From Erysipelothrix sp. (GTDB taxonomy: Bacteria; Bacillota_I; Bacilli_A; Erysipelotrichales; Erysipelotrichaceae): DNA of 56,218 nucleotides. This document shows, piece after piece, positions 17,106-25,523 of this stretch. The translations under genes were made by a program, and so were the position numbers. Location: the NCBI GenBank assembly GCA_012735275.1, contig JAAYHR010000013.1, forward strand, positions 1 through 56,218. Reading direction: 5' to 3'. The notes below the pieces were generated by a model. It saw nothing but the letters and a program-made list of their open reading frames with translations. It searched no databases and was not told the origin of the DNA. The stretch's first letter is position 1. Each line of letters opens with the position of its first letter.

Positions 17106-18899
17106 TTATAATTCTTTTGTTAAAGCAATGATTTCATCAATCATATTTTCAATATAATTAATTGTATTCATTAATGGTGCTTCCGTTGATAAATCAACAT
17201 CAACCATCTTAGCTAACTTAAGTGGCGATTTTGATCCACCAGCTTTAAGAACTTCTTTCCAATCTTCAATCTTAATTTCATCATTAAGTAACTTTTCAGA
17301 TGCTTCAGTCGCAATCGTTAATCCAGCACTATAAGTGTATGGGTATAAGCCCATGTAGTAGTGTGGTTGGCGCATCCAAGTCAGTTCCGCACCTTCAGTA
17401 ATCTCAACCGCATCACCCCAGAACTTCTCTAATGTTTCTCTAAATAATTTATTTAAGACATTAGCGTTAACTGGCTCATTACGATCAATCTTTAAGTAGA
17501 CTTCTCTTTGGAAAGCCGCTTCAATTAAATGGGTAACAAAGTTATGATAGTATGTTCTTGAAATTAATGTTGAAAGAATCCAACGTTTTAAGCGTTTATC
17601 ATCTGCCGAATCTTTTAAATGATTAGCCATTAATAATTCATTCATTGTTGATGGAGCTTCAATGAAGTATAGTGATGGTCTAACATTTAGAATATTTTGA
17701 TTTTGTCCAGCTAAGTAGAAGTGTCCAGCATGACCTAACTCATGTGCTAAGACAAAGACTTCACGCATTTTACTTGTCCAAGAGATTAAGACATATGGGT
17801 GATTACCATATGGTGAGCTACAAAATGCTCCCGTTGATTTACCTTGATTTTGTGGGAAGTCGATCCAACGATCATCGAAAGCCTTATTAATCATATCTAA
17901 ATAATCATCACCTAAAACACTTAAACCTTCTAATAATTGTGCTTTAGATTCTTCAATTGAATAATCAGGTTCAAAACTTGGATCAACAACTAAGTGTAAA
18001 TCTGAATAAGTCATTTTATCGATACCGTGAATCTCTGCTAATAATCCGGCAAACTTACGCATCGCCGGTGCTAAATGCTCAGTAATTAAATCAATTTGAC
18101 GATCATACATATCGCGTGATACTTCTTGATCAAATAATAAGTAATCAATAGTTGAATCAAAGCCTTTTAATTTAGCCATCGCTTTCTCTTTTAAGATATG
18201 TGCGGTATAGATTGATGCAACTGTATTTTGTGATTCACCTAAACGTTTGTGGAAAGCATCAAAAGCTGCACGACGAACATTTAAATCTTCCTCAAACATT
18301 AACTCATCTTCAAAGTATCCAAAAGTCATTGGAATGGTTTTACCATCAACGACTAAATCTTCAAACTTCATGTCAGCTAACTTATGCATGTTGTAAGTTG
18401 AGTAAGCAGAATTTAAAGTTGGGCTTAACTCACTTAGTGCATCCTCAACTTTTGGATCAAGTGTATGTGCTTTCTCTCTTAATGTCTTAGTCACAGTATT
18501 AGCTAGTTCAGGATCTAATTGTCCAACTTCTTTTAATACCGCTTCATCTAAACTCTTTAATGCTTGCGATAAGAAAGTTAACTTTGGCGATAATTGACTC
18601 ATTACCATTGAGAACTTGCCATTTCTTTCCATAGCAAGACTGTTTGATGAATCTTCACTCATATGTAAAGAAGCATAAGCACTTGCTTGGGTAATTCGCT
18701 CATTTAATTTTGAATACTCTAATAGGGCAGCAACCGCTGTTTTAGCATCACTAATTTTGTCTTTATATGTATCAGCAAAAGTTGTAACAGAAACTTCTAA
18801 ATCACTTAACTCTTGGTAGTATAATTCATCACTTTTAAATAGGTCTTGTAAATTCCAAGTGGTATTTACATCTACTTCATTTCTTTTCAATATTTTCAT
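17106..18899 (-). CDS. pepF: Oligoendopeptidase F
   Basis: This 597-residue M3B metallopeptidase carries the zinc motif HELGH at 386-390, followed by the third-ligand helix SIxEAPST-like (FIEAPSTMNEL). It hydrolyses oligopeptides of about 7-17 residues in the cytosol. GAGGAGG precedes the ATG. It is monocistronic between terminators. Its role fits with the nearby oligopeptide transporter ATPases, though they are not linked. Confidence 0.93.
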   Translation of the reverse strand: MKILKRNEVDVNTTWNLQDLFKSDELYYQELSDLEVSVTTFADTYKDKISDAKTAVAALLEYSKLNERITQASAYASLHMSEDSSNSLAMERNGKFSMVMSQLSPKLTFLSQALKSLDEAVLKEVGQLDPELANTVTKTLREKAHTLDPKVEDALSELSPTLNSAYSTYNMHKLADMKFEDLVVDGKTIPMTFGYFEDELMFEEDLNVRRAAFDAFHKRLGESQNTVASIYTAHILKEKAMAKLKGFDSTIDYLLFDQEVSRDMYDRQIDLITEHLAPAMRKFAGLLAEIHGIDKMTYSDLHLVVDPSFEPDYSIEESKAQLLEGLSVLGDDYLDMINKAFDDRWIDFPQNQGKSTGAFCSSPYGNHPYVLISWTSKMREVFVLAHELGHAGHFYLAGQNQNILNVRPSLYFIEAPSTMNELLMANHLKDSADDKRLKRWILSTLISRTYYHNFVTHLIEAAFQREVYLKIDRNEPVNANVLNKLFRETLEKFWGDAVEITEGAELTWMRQPHYYMGLYPYTYSAGLTIATEASEKLLNDEIKIEDWKEVLKAGGSKSPLKLAKMVDVDLSTEAPLMNTINYIENMIDEIIALTKEL

Positions 18900-18964
18900 G
18901 AAATCCTCCTCATAATTTACATTATTATACTACATATCCAGGTCTAGTGGCGATAAGAAAGTAA

Positions 18965-18993
18965 TAAAAAACGAGAATGTTTTTATTCTCGTT
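18965..18993 (-). terminator. Terminator after the YczE-like gene
   Basis: On the minus strand AACGAGAAT pairs with ATTCTCGTT around AAAAAC, followed by TTTTTATTA. Confidence 0.82.
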
Positions 18994-19000
18994 ACTAGAA

Positions 19001-19651
19001 TTATTTTTTAATGATCGAAAACTTTTCAACAAAGCTTTGTTGAATTGGGATATAGAAGCCCAGTAGTGGACCAAATACAATCATCGAGATGATTGTTCCC
19101 TCTCTTAAGGTAATTGGTACATTCCAAACAAAGGTAATTATTAGAATAGAAATTATTGCTAATATATCAACAGTCTGTCTAATTGTGGAGAACTTTCCAA
19201 AACCCTTATCTGCTAATGTCTCACAAAGACCTTCTAATGGTAGGTTAATAAAATCAGCAGTTTGAATCATTGAAACGAAAAAGGCGATCAGTGCAATTGA
19301 TAATATAAAGAGCAAGAATTTAACTACATAAGAATTAATAACCATTTTATCAAAAACTCCATAATAGAATAGGTTAATTATTTTCCCATTTATAAAGCCA
19401 ACAGCTAAGGTTAATATATTACTAATTCTAAATTCCTTTTTTAAGATTACTAATTGAATTAAAACACATGTAAGTGACATCAAGATTGCGGCATTTCCAA
19501 CTTTTAAACCACTAACACTTGAGATACTTTTTCCAAGTCCATCCCATGGTCCCATACCAATATTAAGTTGCATTTGAAATGCTGCGGATGCGGAAAGCAG
19601 AGTAATTGCTAAAGCAAAATATAAAACCTGTTTAATTGAATACTTCTTCAT
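19001..19651 (-). CDS. YczE/YyaS/YitT-family membrane protein
   Basis: This 216-residue protein has 5-6 hydrophobic segments and the GMGPWDGLGKSIS motif near residue 32, typical of the YczE/YyaS family. The family is a set of integral membrane proteins without an established activity. GAGGGG precedes the ATG. It is transcribed alone and ends in its own terminator. The function is unknown. Confidence 0.75.
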   Translation of the reverse strand: MKKYSIKQVLYFALAITLLSASAAFQMQLNIGMGPWDGLGKSISSVSGLKVGNAAILMSLTCVLIQLVILKKEFRISNILTLAVGFINGKIINLFYYGVFDKMVINSYVVKFLLFILSIALIAFFVSMIQTADFINLPLEGLCETLADKGFGKFSTIRQTVDILAIISILIITFVWNVPITLREGTIISMIVFGPLLGFYIPIQQSFVEKFSIIKK

Positions 19652-19724
19652 ATAATCCCCTCACTTCAAATAGTATAGCATAGTTTAACTCCAAAAATAC
19701 AAAGCGTTACTAATTATGAATAAC

Positions 19725-19738
19725 TTGACCATAGTCAA
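19725..19738. promoter_or_regulatory. FNR-like palindrome upstream of the P-type ATPase
   Basis: TTGACCATAGTCAA has the 5-N4-5 geometry of CRP/FNR-family sites (TTGAT-N4-ATCAA). A TAAGAT -10-like box lies at 19761-19766. If transcription starts near 19773, the palindrome is centred near -41.5, the class II activator position. No good -35 box is seen, as expected for an activated promoter. It could also serve another dimeric regulator. Confidence 0.5.
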
Positions 19739-19790
19739 TGTTTAAAGCAAATAAATGCTCTAAGATAGAAGCAGATTAGGAGAGATTTAT

Positions 19791-21644
19791 ATGCAAAGAT
19801 TAATATTTAGAAACAAAAACAATATAATGAAAGTTAGTGGTTTTTTAATCATCATCGCTTTCTTCGCATTATTTGTCTTAAATAATGAAATGGTATTTGA
19901 ACTTGGTTTAATAATCGCTTCAATTATCGGATTACTACCAATCGCTCTGCAAGCTTATCAAGCTTTAAAGGTAAAGGTAGTCTCGATTGATGTCTTAGTA
20001 ACGATTGCTGTTGCAGGGGCATTTATTATTAATAACTTTGAAGAGTCAGCAATTGTCACCTTCTTATTTTTATTTGGAGCTTACCTGGAACAAAGAACTT
20101 TAAATAAAACTCGTAAAGCAATTAAAGAGTTAACAGAAATGGCACCCGATACAGCCCTAAAATTAATGGCTGATGGTGAATTTGTCGAGATTGATATTGA
20201 TGATGTGGAGATCGGAGATACTTTACTTGTAAAAACGGGAGCGAAGATTCCTGTCGATGGAAAAGTTATCCTTGGCGAAGGTTCAATTAATGAAGCTTCA
20301 ATTACAGGTGAATCACTACCTGTTAGTAAGGAAGTTGGATTAAGTGTTTATGCCGGAACTATTCTTGATAATGGAACCTTACAAATCATGGCCGAGCGCG
20401 TTGGAGAAGATACAACCTTTGGAAAAATTATTGAGTTAGTTGAAGAAGCCCAAGACTCAAAATCAGAAGCCGAAAGATTTATTGATAAGTTCTCAAAATA
20501 CTATACGCCATTCGTCTTAGTTTTAGCACTGATTGTTTACTTAATCTTTAGAGATATTGAGCTGGCGATAACGATTTTAGTACTCGGATGTCCTGGTGCT
20601 CTTGTTATTGGTGTTCCAGTATCTAATGTTGCGGGTATTGGAAATGGTGCCCGTCATGGAGTACTTTTAAAAGGTAGTGAAGTTATTAGTGACTTCTCAC
20701 GTGTTGATACAATTGTCTTTGACAAGACCGGAACGCTAACTATTGGTAAGCCAAAAGTATCTGAGACAATCTACTATGGAGATAATCAAGAAGAAGCCCT
20801 CAGCTTTTTAGCAAGTATTGAGCGTGAATCAGATCATCCTTTAGCCAACGCTATTATTGAAGAAATCCAACTTGATCAATACTTAGAAGTAAGCAATACC
20901 GAAGTTGTCAAGGGTGGCGGAATTATTGCAGAAGTTAAAAACAAACGAGTAGTAGTTGGTAATCCATCAATAATCGCAGCCGAGCGAATTAAACTTACCG
21001 ATAATATCAAAGTAGATATTAAACGATTAGAAAATGAAGGTAATTCAATTGTAATAATTGCTATTGATGGTCATGTTGAATTAATGATGGGCATTAAAGA
21101 TACGATTCGTGAGAATATCAAAGCTGACTTAGATCAACTTAGAAAACTTGGAGTTAAAAACTTAGTGATGTTATCAGGTGATAATCAAGGGACCGTAGAT
21201 CTCGTTTCCAAGCAATTAAACCTTACTAGTGCCTATGGTAATATGCTACCAGAAGATAAGTCAGCTTATGTAAAAGACTTAATTGAGCAAGGAGAAATAG
21301 TTGCCTTTGTCGGTGATGGTGTTAATGATAGTCCGTCCCTTGCGCTAGCTCATATTGGAATTGCGATGGGATCAGGTACTGATGTTGCGATTGAAACATC
21401 TGATGTGGTTTTAATGAATTCAGATATGTCACGCTTACCACATGCACTTGGATTAACGAAGGCAACTAGAGCTAATATGATTCAAAATATTTTAATCGCA
21501 GTTGGAGTGGTCTTTGTCCTCTTATTTAGTCTGATCTTCTCATCTTGGATGAATATGACAATTGGAATGTTAGTGCATGAAGCCTCAATCTTAGTTGTTA
21601 TCTTAAATGGAATGCGCCTCTTAAAATATTCAAATAAAGTTTAA
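19791..21644 (+). CDS. P1B-type heavy-metal ATPase with CPG motif
   Basis: The 617-residue ATPase has TGES (172-175), the phosphorylation motif DKTGT (311-315) and GDGVNDSP. Eight membrane segments are visible. The transmembrane metal motif is CPG (267-269) rather than CPC. The last segment carries HEASILVVILNGMRLL, reminiscent of the HEGGT region of P1B-4 pumps. There is no N-terminal metal-binding domain; a separate HMA protein is encoded 700 bases downstream. It would move a soft or transition metal across the membrane; metal and direction cannot be fixed. GGAGAG precedes the start. Confidence 0.85.
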   Translation: MQRLIFRNKNNIMKVSGFLIIIAFFALFVLNNEMVFELGLIIASIIGLLPIALQAYQALKVKVVSIDVLVTIAVAGAFIINNFEESAIVTFLFLFGAYLEQRTLNKTRKAIKELTEMAPDTALKLMADGEFVEIDIDDVEIGDTLLVKTGAKIPVDGKVILGEGSINEASITGESLPVSKEVGLSVYAGTILDNGTLQIMAERVGEDTTFGKIIELVEEAQDSKSEAERFIDKFSKYYTPFVLVLALIVYLIFRDIELAITILVLGCPGALVIGVPVSNVAGIGNGARHGVLLKGSEVISDFSRVDTIVFDKTGTLTIGKPKVSETIYYGDNQEEALSFLASIERESDHPLANAIIEEIQLDQYLEVSNTEVVKGGGIIAEVKNKRVVVGNPSIIAAERIKLTDNIKVDIKRLENEGNSIVIIAIDGHVELMMGIKDTIRENIKADLDQLRKLGVKNLVMLSGDNQGTVDLVSKQLNLTSAYGNMLPEDKSAYVKDLIEQGEIVAFVGDGVNDSPSLALAHIGIAMGSGTDVAIETSDVVLMNSDMSRLPHALGLTKATRANMIQNILIAVGVVFVLLFSLIFSSWMNMTIGMLVHEASILVVILNGMRLLKYSNKV

Positions 21645-21700
21645 GATTAGGTTTATAAGATTAGCTAACTATGGTATATTGACTGTAATAAGGAGGAATT

Positions 21701-22333
21701 ATGAAATTCTCTAAAATTACCATTATCCTTAGAGGATACAGTTTACAAGAAGTCGATAGTGTCGCCCAAGTATTATTAACATCAAAACATATTAAAAATA
21801 TTGAAGTAACGCTAAATAGTCCAAAGGCATTAGAAATTATTGCTGCTTTAAATACTAAGTATCGTGATCAATTAAATATTGGTGCCGGAACTGTGCTAAG
21901 TCTTGAAGACCTACAAGCAGCGATTAAGGCTGGTGCTCGCTTTGTTTTATCTCCAGTCACAATGAGTAAGGAAATGATTGATTATTGCTTAGAACACGAT
22001 GTAATCGCAGTACCAGGCGCTTATAGTCCAAGTGAAATCTATCAGCAACATCAACTCGGTGCTCAAATTATAAAAGTATTTCCAGCTAATGAATTATCCA
22101 AGACATATGCCAAAAAAGTTATTGAACCACTTGGCCATATAAATATAATGGCAGTCGGTGGCGTTAATGAGAGTAATCTCTTAGAACACTTTGCCGGCGG
22201 TTATTCACATATTGGATCAGCTGGGGGAATCTTTAATAAAAGTGATATCTTAAAGCAAGATATCCAAGCTATGAGTCAATCCTTAGCCGTATTTGATAAC
22301 TTATTAGAAAACTTGATAGATGTCAATGAATAG
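21701..22333 (+). CDS. eda: KDPG/KHG aldolase
   Basis: This 210-residue class I aldolase has the EVTLNSP motif near 36, GAGTVL near 62 and the Schiff-base motif IIKVFPA near 123-129. It cleaves 2-keto-3-deoxy-6-phosphogluconate, or the KHG/KDPGal analogues, to pyruvate and an aldehyde. AAGGAGG precedes the ATG. No kinase, dehydratase or transporter for a sugar acid lies beside it, so its substrate is uncertain. It is placed between a metal ATPase and an HMA protein with no evident functional link. Confidence 0.87.
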   Translation: MKFSKITIILRGYSLQEVDSVAQVLLTSKHIKNIEVTLNSPKALEIIAALNTKYRDQLNIGAGTVLSLEDLQAAIKAGARFVLSPVTMSKEMIDYCLEHDVIAVPGAYSPSEIYQQHQLGAQIIKVFPANELSKTYAKKVIEPLGHINIMAVGGVNESNLLEHFAGGYSHIGSAGGIFNKSDILKQDIQAMSQSLAVFDNLLENLIDVNE

Positions 22334-22378
22334 CTTTTTACTCCATGTTAATATGTAATTATCAGAAGGAGGAGTTAT

Positions 22379-22606
22379 ATGAAATCAGCAACATTACAAT
22401 TAGAAACTTTAACATGCCCATCATGTGTCGCAAAAATTGAAGGTGCACTTAAGCAATTAGAAGGTGTCGATAGTGACAGTGCAAAAATCTTATTTAACTC
22501 AAGTAAAGTTAAGTTAGACTTTGATGAAGCAAGTGTATCAATCGAAGATATCAAATCATCAATTGATAAATTAGGTTTCGAAGTTTTAAAAACAAATGTT
22601 AAGTAA
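22379..22606 (+). CDS. CopZ-like HMA metal-binding protein
   Basis: The 75-residue protein is a single HMA domain with the metal motif TCPSC (Cys13, Cys16). Such proteins carry copper(I) or similar metals in the cytosol and dock on P1B ATPases. AGGAGGAG precedes the ATG. The nearby ATPase lacks its own N-terminal HMA domain, so the two may work together. It is followed by a strong terminator. Confidence 0.85.
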   Translation: MKSATLQLETLTCPSCVAKIEGALKQLEGVDSDSAKILFNSSKVKLDFDEASVSIEDIKSSIDKLGFEVLKTNVK

Positions 22607-22612
22607 AATGTA

Positions 22613-22649
22613 AAAGGTCTTAATCAAATTCTGATTAAGACCTTTTTTT
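22613..22649 (+). terminator. Terminator after the HMA gene
   Basis: AAAGGTCTTAATCA (22613-22626) pairs with TGATTAAGACCTTT (22632-22645), followed by a T run. Confidence 0.88.
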
Positions 22650-22677
22650 GTATTACAGAAATGTCACAAATACTTGA

Positions 22678-22706
22678 TTGACATTAAAGTTGTATCACTA
22701 TATTAT
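22678..22706 (+). promoter_or_regulatory. Promoter of the GntR-ABC operon
   Basis: TTGACA (22678-22683) and TATTAT (22701-22706) have a 17-base spacer. The GTG start lies 28 bases after the -10 box, with the first transcribed bases holding only the ribosome binding site. Confidence 0.75.
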
Positions 22707-22733
22707 GTAAGTAACACAGAGAGGAGACTTAGC

Positions 22734-23102
22734 GTGAAAATAAAAGATAATGCAACTCCGATTTATCGTCAAATCATTAATTACTTTGAATATGAGATTG
22801 CATCGGGTGTACTAGAGCGTGCAAGTAAATTATCATCGATTAGAGAGTTAGCTTTAGAGTTTAAGGTTAATCCTAATACAGTAGTTAGAGCTCTTGCTGA
22901 TTTAGAAGCTCGTGAGCTAATCTATACTGATCGTACTAATGGAAAGTTTGTTTCCAATGATCAAGCATTGATAAGTGGATTAAAAGATCAAATATCAAAA
23001 ACTTCAACAAAGGAATATATTACAAGCGTTAAAAATTTAAATATGCAAGTAGAAGAGGTTATCAACTTATTGAAAGTAGAATGGGAGGACTCAGATGAAT
23101 AA
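22734..23102 (+). CDS. Small GntR-family regulator (YtrA type)
   Basis: From GTG 22734 the protein has 122 residues: a GntR winged helix (about 10-75, with PIYRQIINY and FKVNPNTVVRAL) and a short helical tail. This is the YtrA subfamily, which usually represses a linked ABC-2 transporter. The track start at 22674 lies ahead of the promoter and cannot be right; GAGGAGA precedes the GTG. It overlaps the ATPase gene by 8 bases. It probably autoregulates the operon; the inducer is unknown. Confidence 0.85.
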   Translation: MKIKDNATPIYRQIINYFEYEIASGVLERASKLSSIRELALEFKVNPNTVVRALADLEARELIYTDRTNGKFVSNDQALISGLKDQISKTSTKEYITSVKNLNMQVEEVINLLKVEWEDSDE

Positions 23103-23793
23103 TATAATTGAAGTTAAAAATTTAAACATGGCTTACGGTAGAAGTAAGGTTATCAACAATGTTAGTTTAAACTTAAGTGATAAAAAAGTCATTGGTTTAT
23201 GTGGTCCTAATGGTGCCGGTAAAACAAGTTTAATTAAGATGCTAGTTGGTTTGATTATGAGCTATGAAGGTGAAATTTTAATCGATGGCCACAAAGTTTC
23301 AAAAGTAACCAAAGAAATAGTATCTTATCAACCAGATGTTATTAATCTTGATTCATCTTTAACGGGCCATAAAGCTATTAAGCAATATAAGGCGCTCTAT
23401 AGTAACTTTGAAGAAGCTAGATTCTTAGAATTATTTGCTAAATTAAAATTACCATTAGATAAACCTTTAGGAAAAATGTCAAAAGGGATGAAAGAGAAAT
23501 TCCAATTGGCGCTTACTCTATCACGTAATGCGAAAGTGTATATTTTTGATGAACCAATTGCCGGAGTGGATCCAGCATCACGTGATTCAATCTTAGAAAC
23601 AATCATCAATAACTATACAAATGACGCTTTACTCTTAATATCAACTCATATTATTTCCGACATCGAATCCATCTTAGACGAAGTTATCTTCATTAATGAT
23701 GGTGAAATAATTCTTCATGAAAACTGTGACAACTTACGTGATGAAAGAAACATGAGTATTGATCAGATATTTAGGGAGGAATTCCGATGGTAA
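23095..23793 (+). CDS. ABC transporter ATPase (ABC-2 system)
   Basis: The 232-residue ATPase has Walker A GPNGAGKTS near 38, a signature reading MSKGMKEK in place of LSGGQ, as in YtrB/YxlF-type proteins, and Walker B VYIFDEPIAG. It energises the two membrane proteins that follow. It overlaps the regulator upstream by 8 bases and the first permease by 7. Members of this class act in export of lipids or antimicrobial peptides or in cell-envelope stress. The substrate is unknown. Confidence 0.88.
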   Translation: MNNIIEVKNLNMAYGRSKVINNVSLNLSDKKVIGLCGPNGAGKTSLIKMLVGLIMSYEGEILIDGHKVSKVTKEIVSYQPDVINLDSSLTGHKAIKQYKALYSNFEEARFLELFAKLKLPLDKPLGKMSKGMKEKFQLALTLSRNAKVYIFDEPIAGVDPASRDSILETIINNYTNDALLLISTHIISDIESILDEVIFINDGEIILHENCDNLRDERNMSIDQIFREEFRW

Positions 23794-24614
23794 TTAATTT
23801 AATAAAAAAGGACCTTAAAGACTCAGCAAAATACTTTATTCCTATAATATTACTTTCATTATCATTAACAGTATTATCTATCTTTCCTGATTTACTCCAT
23901 AGTTATATTGAAAGGAGAGGTCTGAGATATGATCACTTTGAATCGGTTACTGAGATAATATGGATTCTAGTTATGGTTCTGCGTTTCGCGCTAATAGGAC
24001 TTTCAGCTTTCGCTGTCCTAAAAGTCTTATATCAGAATATCTATAATGAAAGAGGTTATGAGTTATTTACCTTACCAGTTAACTCTTGGGAAATATTAGT
24101 TTCTAAATTAGTCTCAACAATTATCTGGTTAGCAGTTGTACTTATTTCTTATTATTTCGCCTTCAACAACTTATTTTTCTATAGCCTTGATTTTAACTGG
24201 GTTAATTTGGTTGAGCCGATTAAAGAAATATTCTCATCATTCTATGAGCTGAAACTCTTTACACTAGTTAGTTTTAATACATTCTTATTTGGATTAGGTA
24301 TTTGCTTAACGATCATGTTTGCAGGGGCATTTGTTTATTCTAAATATGTACAAAAATATCGATCATTTATTGTCGCTGTGATAGTTGCATTTGTCTTTAT
24401 CATTGTCCTGCAATCTGAGTTATTAATTATTGACAACTTACTAGTTCAGATTAATTGGTCTGAAGCAATCAATTATCCTAGTTACTACCATTTACTAAGT
24501 TATTTTCCAGATTGTAAAATAGTATATCTTACGGGCATTAGGTTAGTATTTGATATTGTCCTAGCCTTAGGAACACTTTGGCTTTGGAACAATAAACTAC
24601 AGATTACTGATTAA
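23787..24614 (+). CDS. ABC-2 type permease, first copy
   Basis: This 275-residue membrane protein has about six hydrophobic segments. Its N-terminus, KKDLKDSAKYFIPIILLS, closely matches that of the next gene, as do YNERGYELFTLP near 85 and its C-terminus. The two genes are tandem paralogues and probably form a heterodimeric channel. It overlaps the ATPase gene by 7 bases. The substrate cannot be read from sequence. Confidence 0.8.
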   Translation: MVINLIKKDLKDSAKYFIPIILLSLSLTVLSIFPDLLHSYIERRGLRYDHFESVTEIIWILVMVLRFALIGLSAFAVLKVLYQNIYNERGYELFTLPVNSWEILVSKLVSTIIWLAVVLISYYFAFNNLFFYSLDFNWVNLVEPIKEIFSSFYELKLFTLVSFNTFLFGLGICLTIMFAGAFVYSKYVQKYRSFIVAVIVAFVFIIVLQSELLIIDNLLVQINWSEAINYPSYYHLLSYFPDCKIVYLTGIRLVFDIVLALGTLWLWNNKLQITD

Positions 24615-24626
24615 AAGGAGGATATT

Positions 24627-25436
24627 ATGTTATTAACTTTATTCAAAAAAGACTTTAAAGAAAACGCAAACTATTTCACGCCGATTATATTAATGGTCTT
24701 AGTCCTTGGAATTCTACTAAATTTTCCAGACTTACTGGGTTCATCGGATTCCTATTTTGATGAAATGAAAACTCCGGTTATATTTCAAGCCTCATGGTTA
24801 TTGTCAATCGCAACTTTTGTCTGTATATTTATATTTTCAGGACTAGCAATAGTAAGATCTTTATACAATAGTATCTATAATGAGAAAGGTTATGAATTAT
24901 TTACATTGCCGATTTCATCAGGTCAAATCATGTTCTCAAAAGTATTAAGTGTTATAGTTTGGCTAGTTGTAGTTTATTCATTTTATTATTTGACACTATC
25001 AGTTTTCCAGCTGATTGTTTCAAATGACAATTTTTATACAGTTAGTGATATTATGAGTGAAAAGTTTAAATATATGTTTTCTAATTTAAGAAATATGTTT
25101 TATATGATATTTAGCTACATAAATCGGATACTCTACTTAATTGTAATGTCTTTAACAGTAATTTTCGCAGGGGCACTTGCGAACTCATCACTAGTTCAAA
25201 AATACCGTGGTGCGATCGCAATGATAATTATTACAATTGTGTACTTCGGTATTGAGTATATTGAAAGATCGATGTTTGATATTTATCTTTATGATTTATT
25301 CTATTCGAATTTTGTATACAATACAGTTGCAGACGCTGATTTACTATATATCACTGCCTTTAGATTAGCCTTTATTGTTCTCCTCTTTATTGGGACCAAG
25401 ATCCTTTGGGAGCGAAAACTACAGTTAACATATTAA
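24627..25436 (+). CDS. ABC-2 type permease, second copy
   Basis: The 269-residue membrane protein is a paralogue of the preceding gene, sharing FKKDFKENANYFTPIIL at the N-terminus, YNEKGYELFTLP near 85 and LQLTY at the C-terminus. AAAGGAGG lies seven bases before the ATG. It ends the operon at a strong terminator. A heterodimer with the first copy is inferred from the duplication. Confidence 0.8.
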   Translation: MLLTLFKKDFKENANYFTPIILMVLVLGILLNFPDLLGSSDSYFDEMKTPVIFQASWLLSIATFVCIFIFSGLAIVRSLYNSIYNEKGYELFTLPISSGQIMFSKVLSVIVWLVVVYSFYYLTLSVFQLIVSNDNFYTVSDIMSEKFKYMFSNLRNMFYMIFSYINRILYLIVMSLTVIFAGALANSSLVQKYRGAIAMIIITIVYFGIEYIERSMFDIYLYDLFYSNFVYNTVADADLLYITAFRLAFIVLLFIGTKILWERKLQLTY

Positions 25437-25458
25437 AACCTCATTTCGAGGTTTTTTT
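25435..25458 (+). terminator. Terminator after the ABC-2 operon
   Basis: AAAACCTC pairs with GAGGTTTT around ATTTC, followed by T3. Confidence 0.85.
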
Positions 25459-25523
25459 ATTTGTTCAATGCAATCAATGCGCTAGGTTGTTGACCTATGT
25501 TATAATGTGCGAGAGGTAATAGT

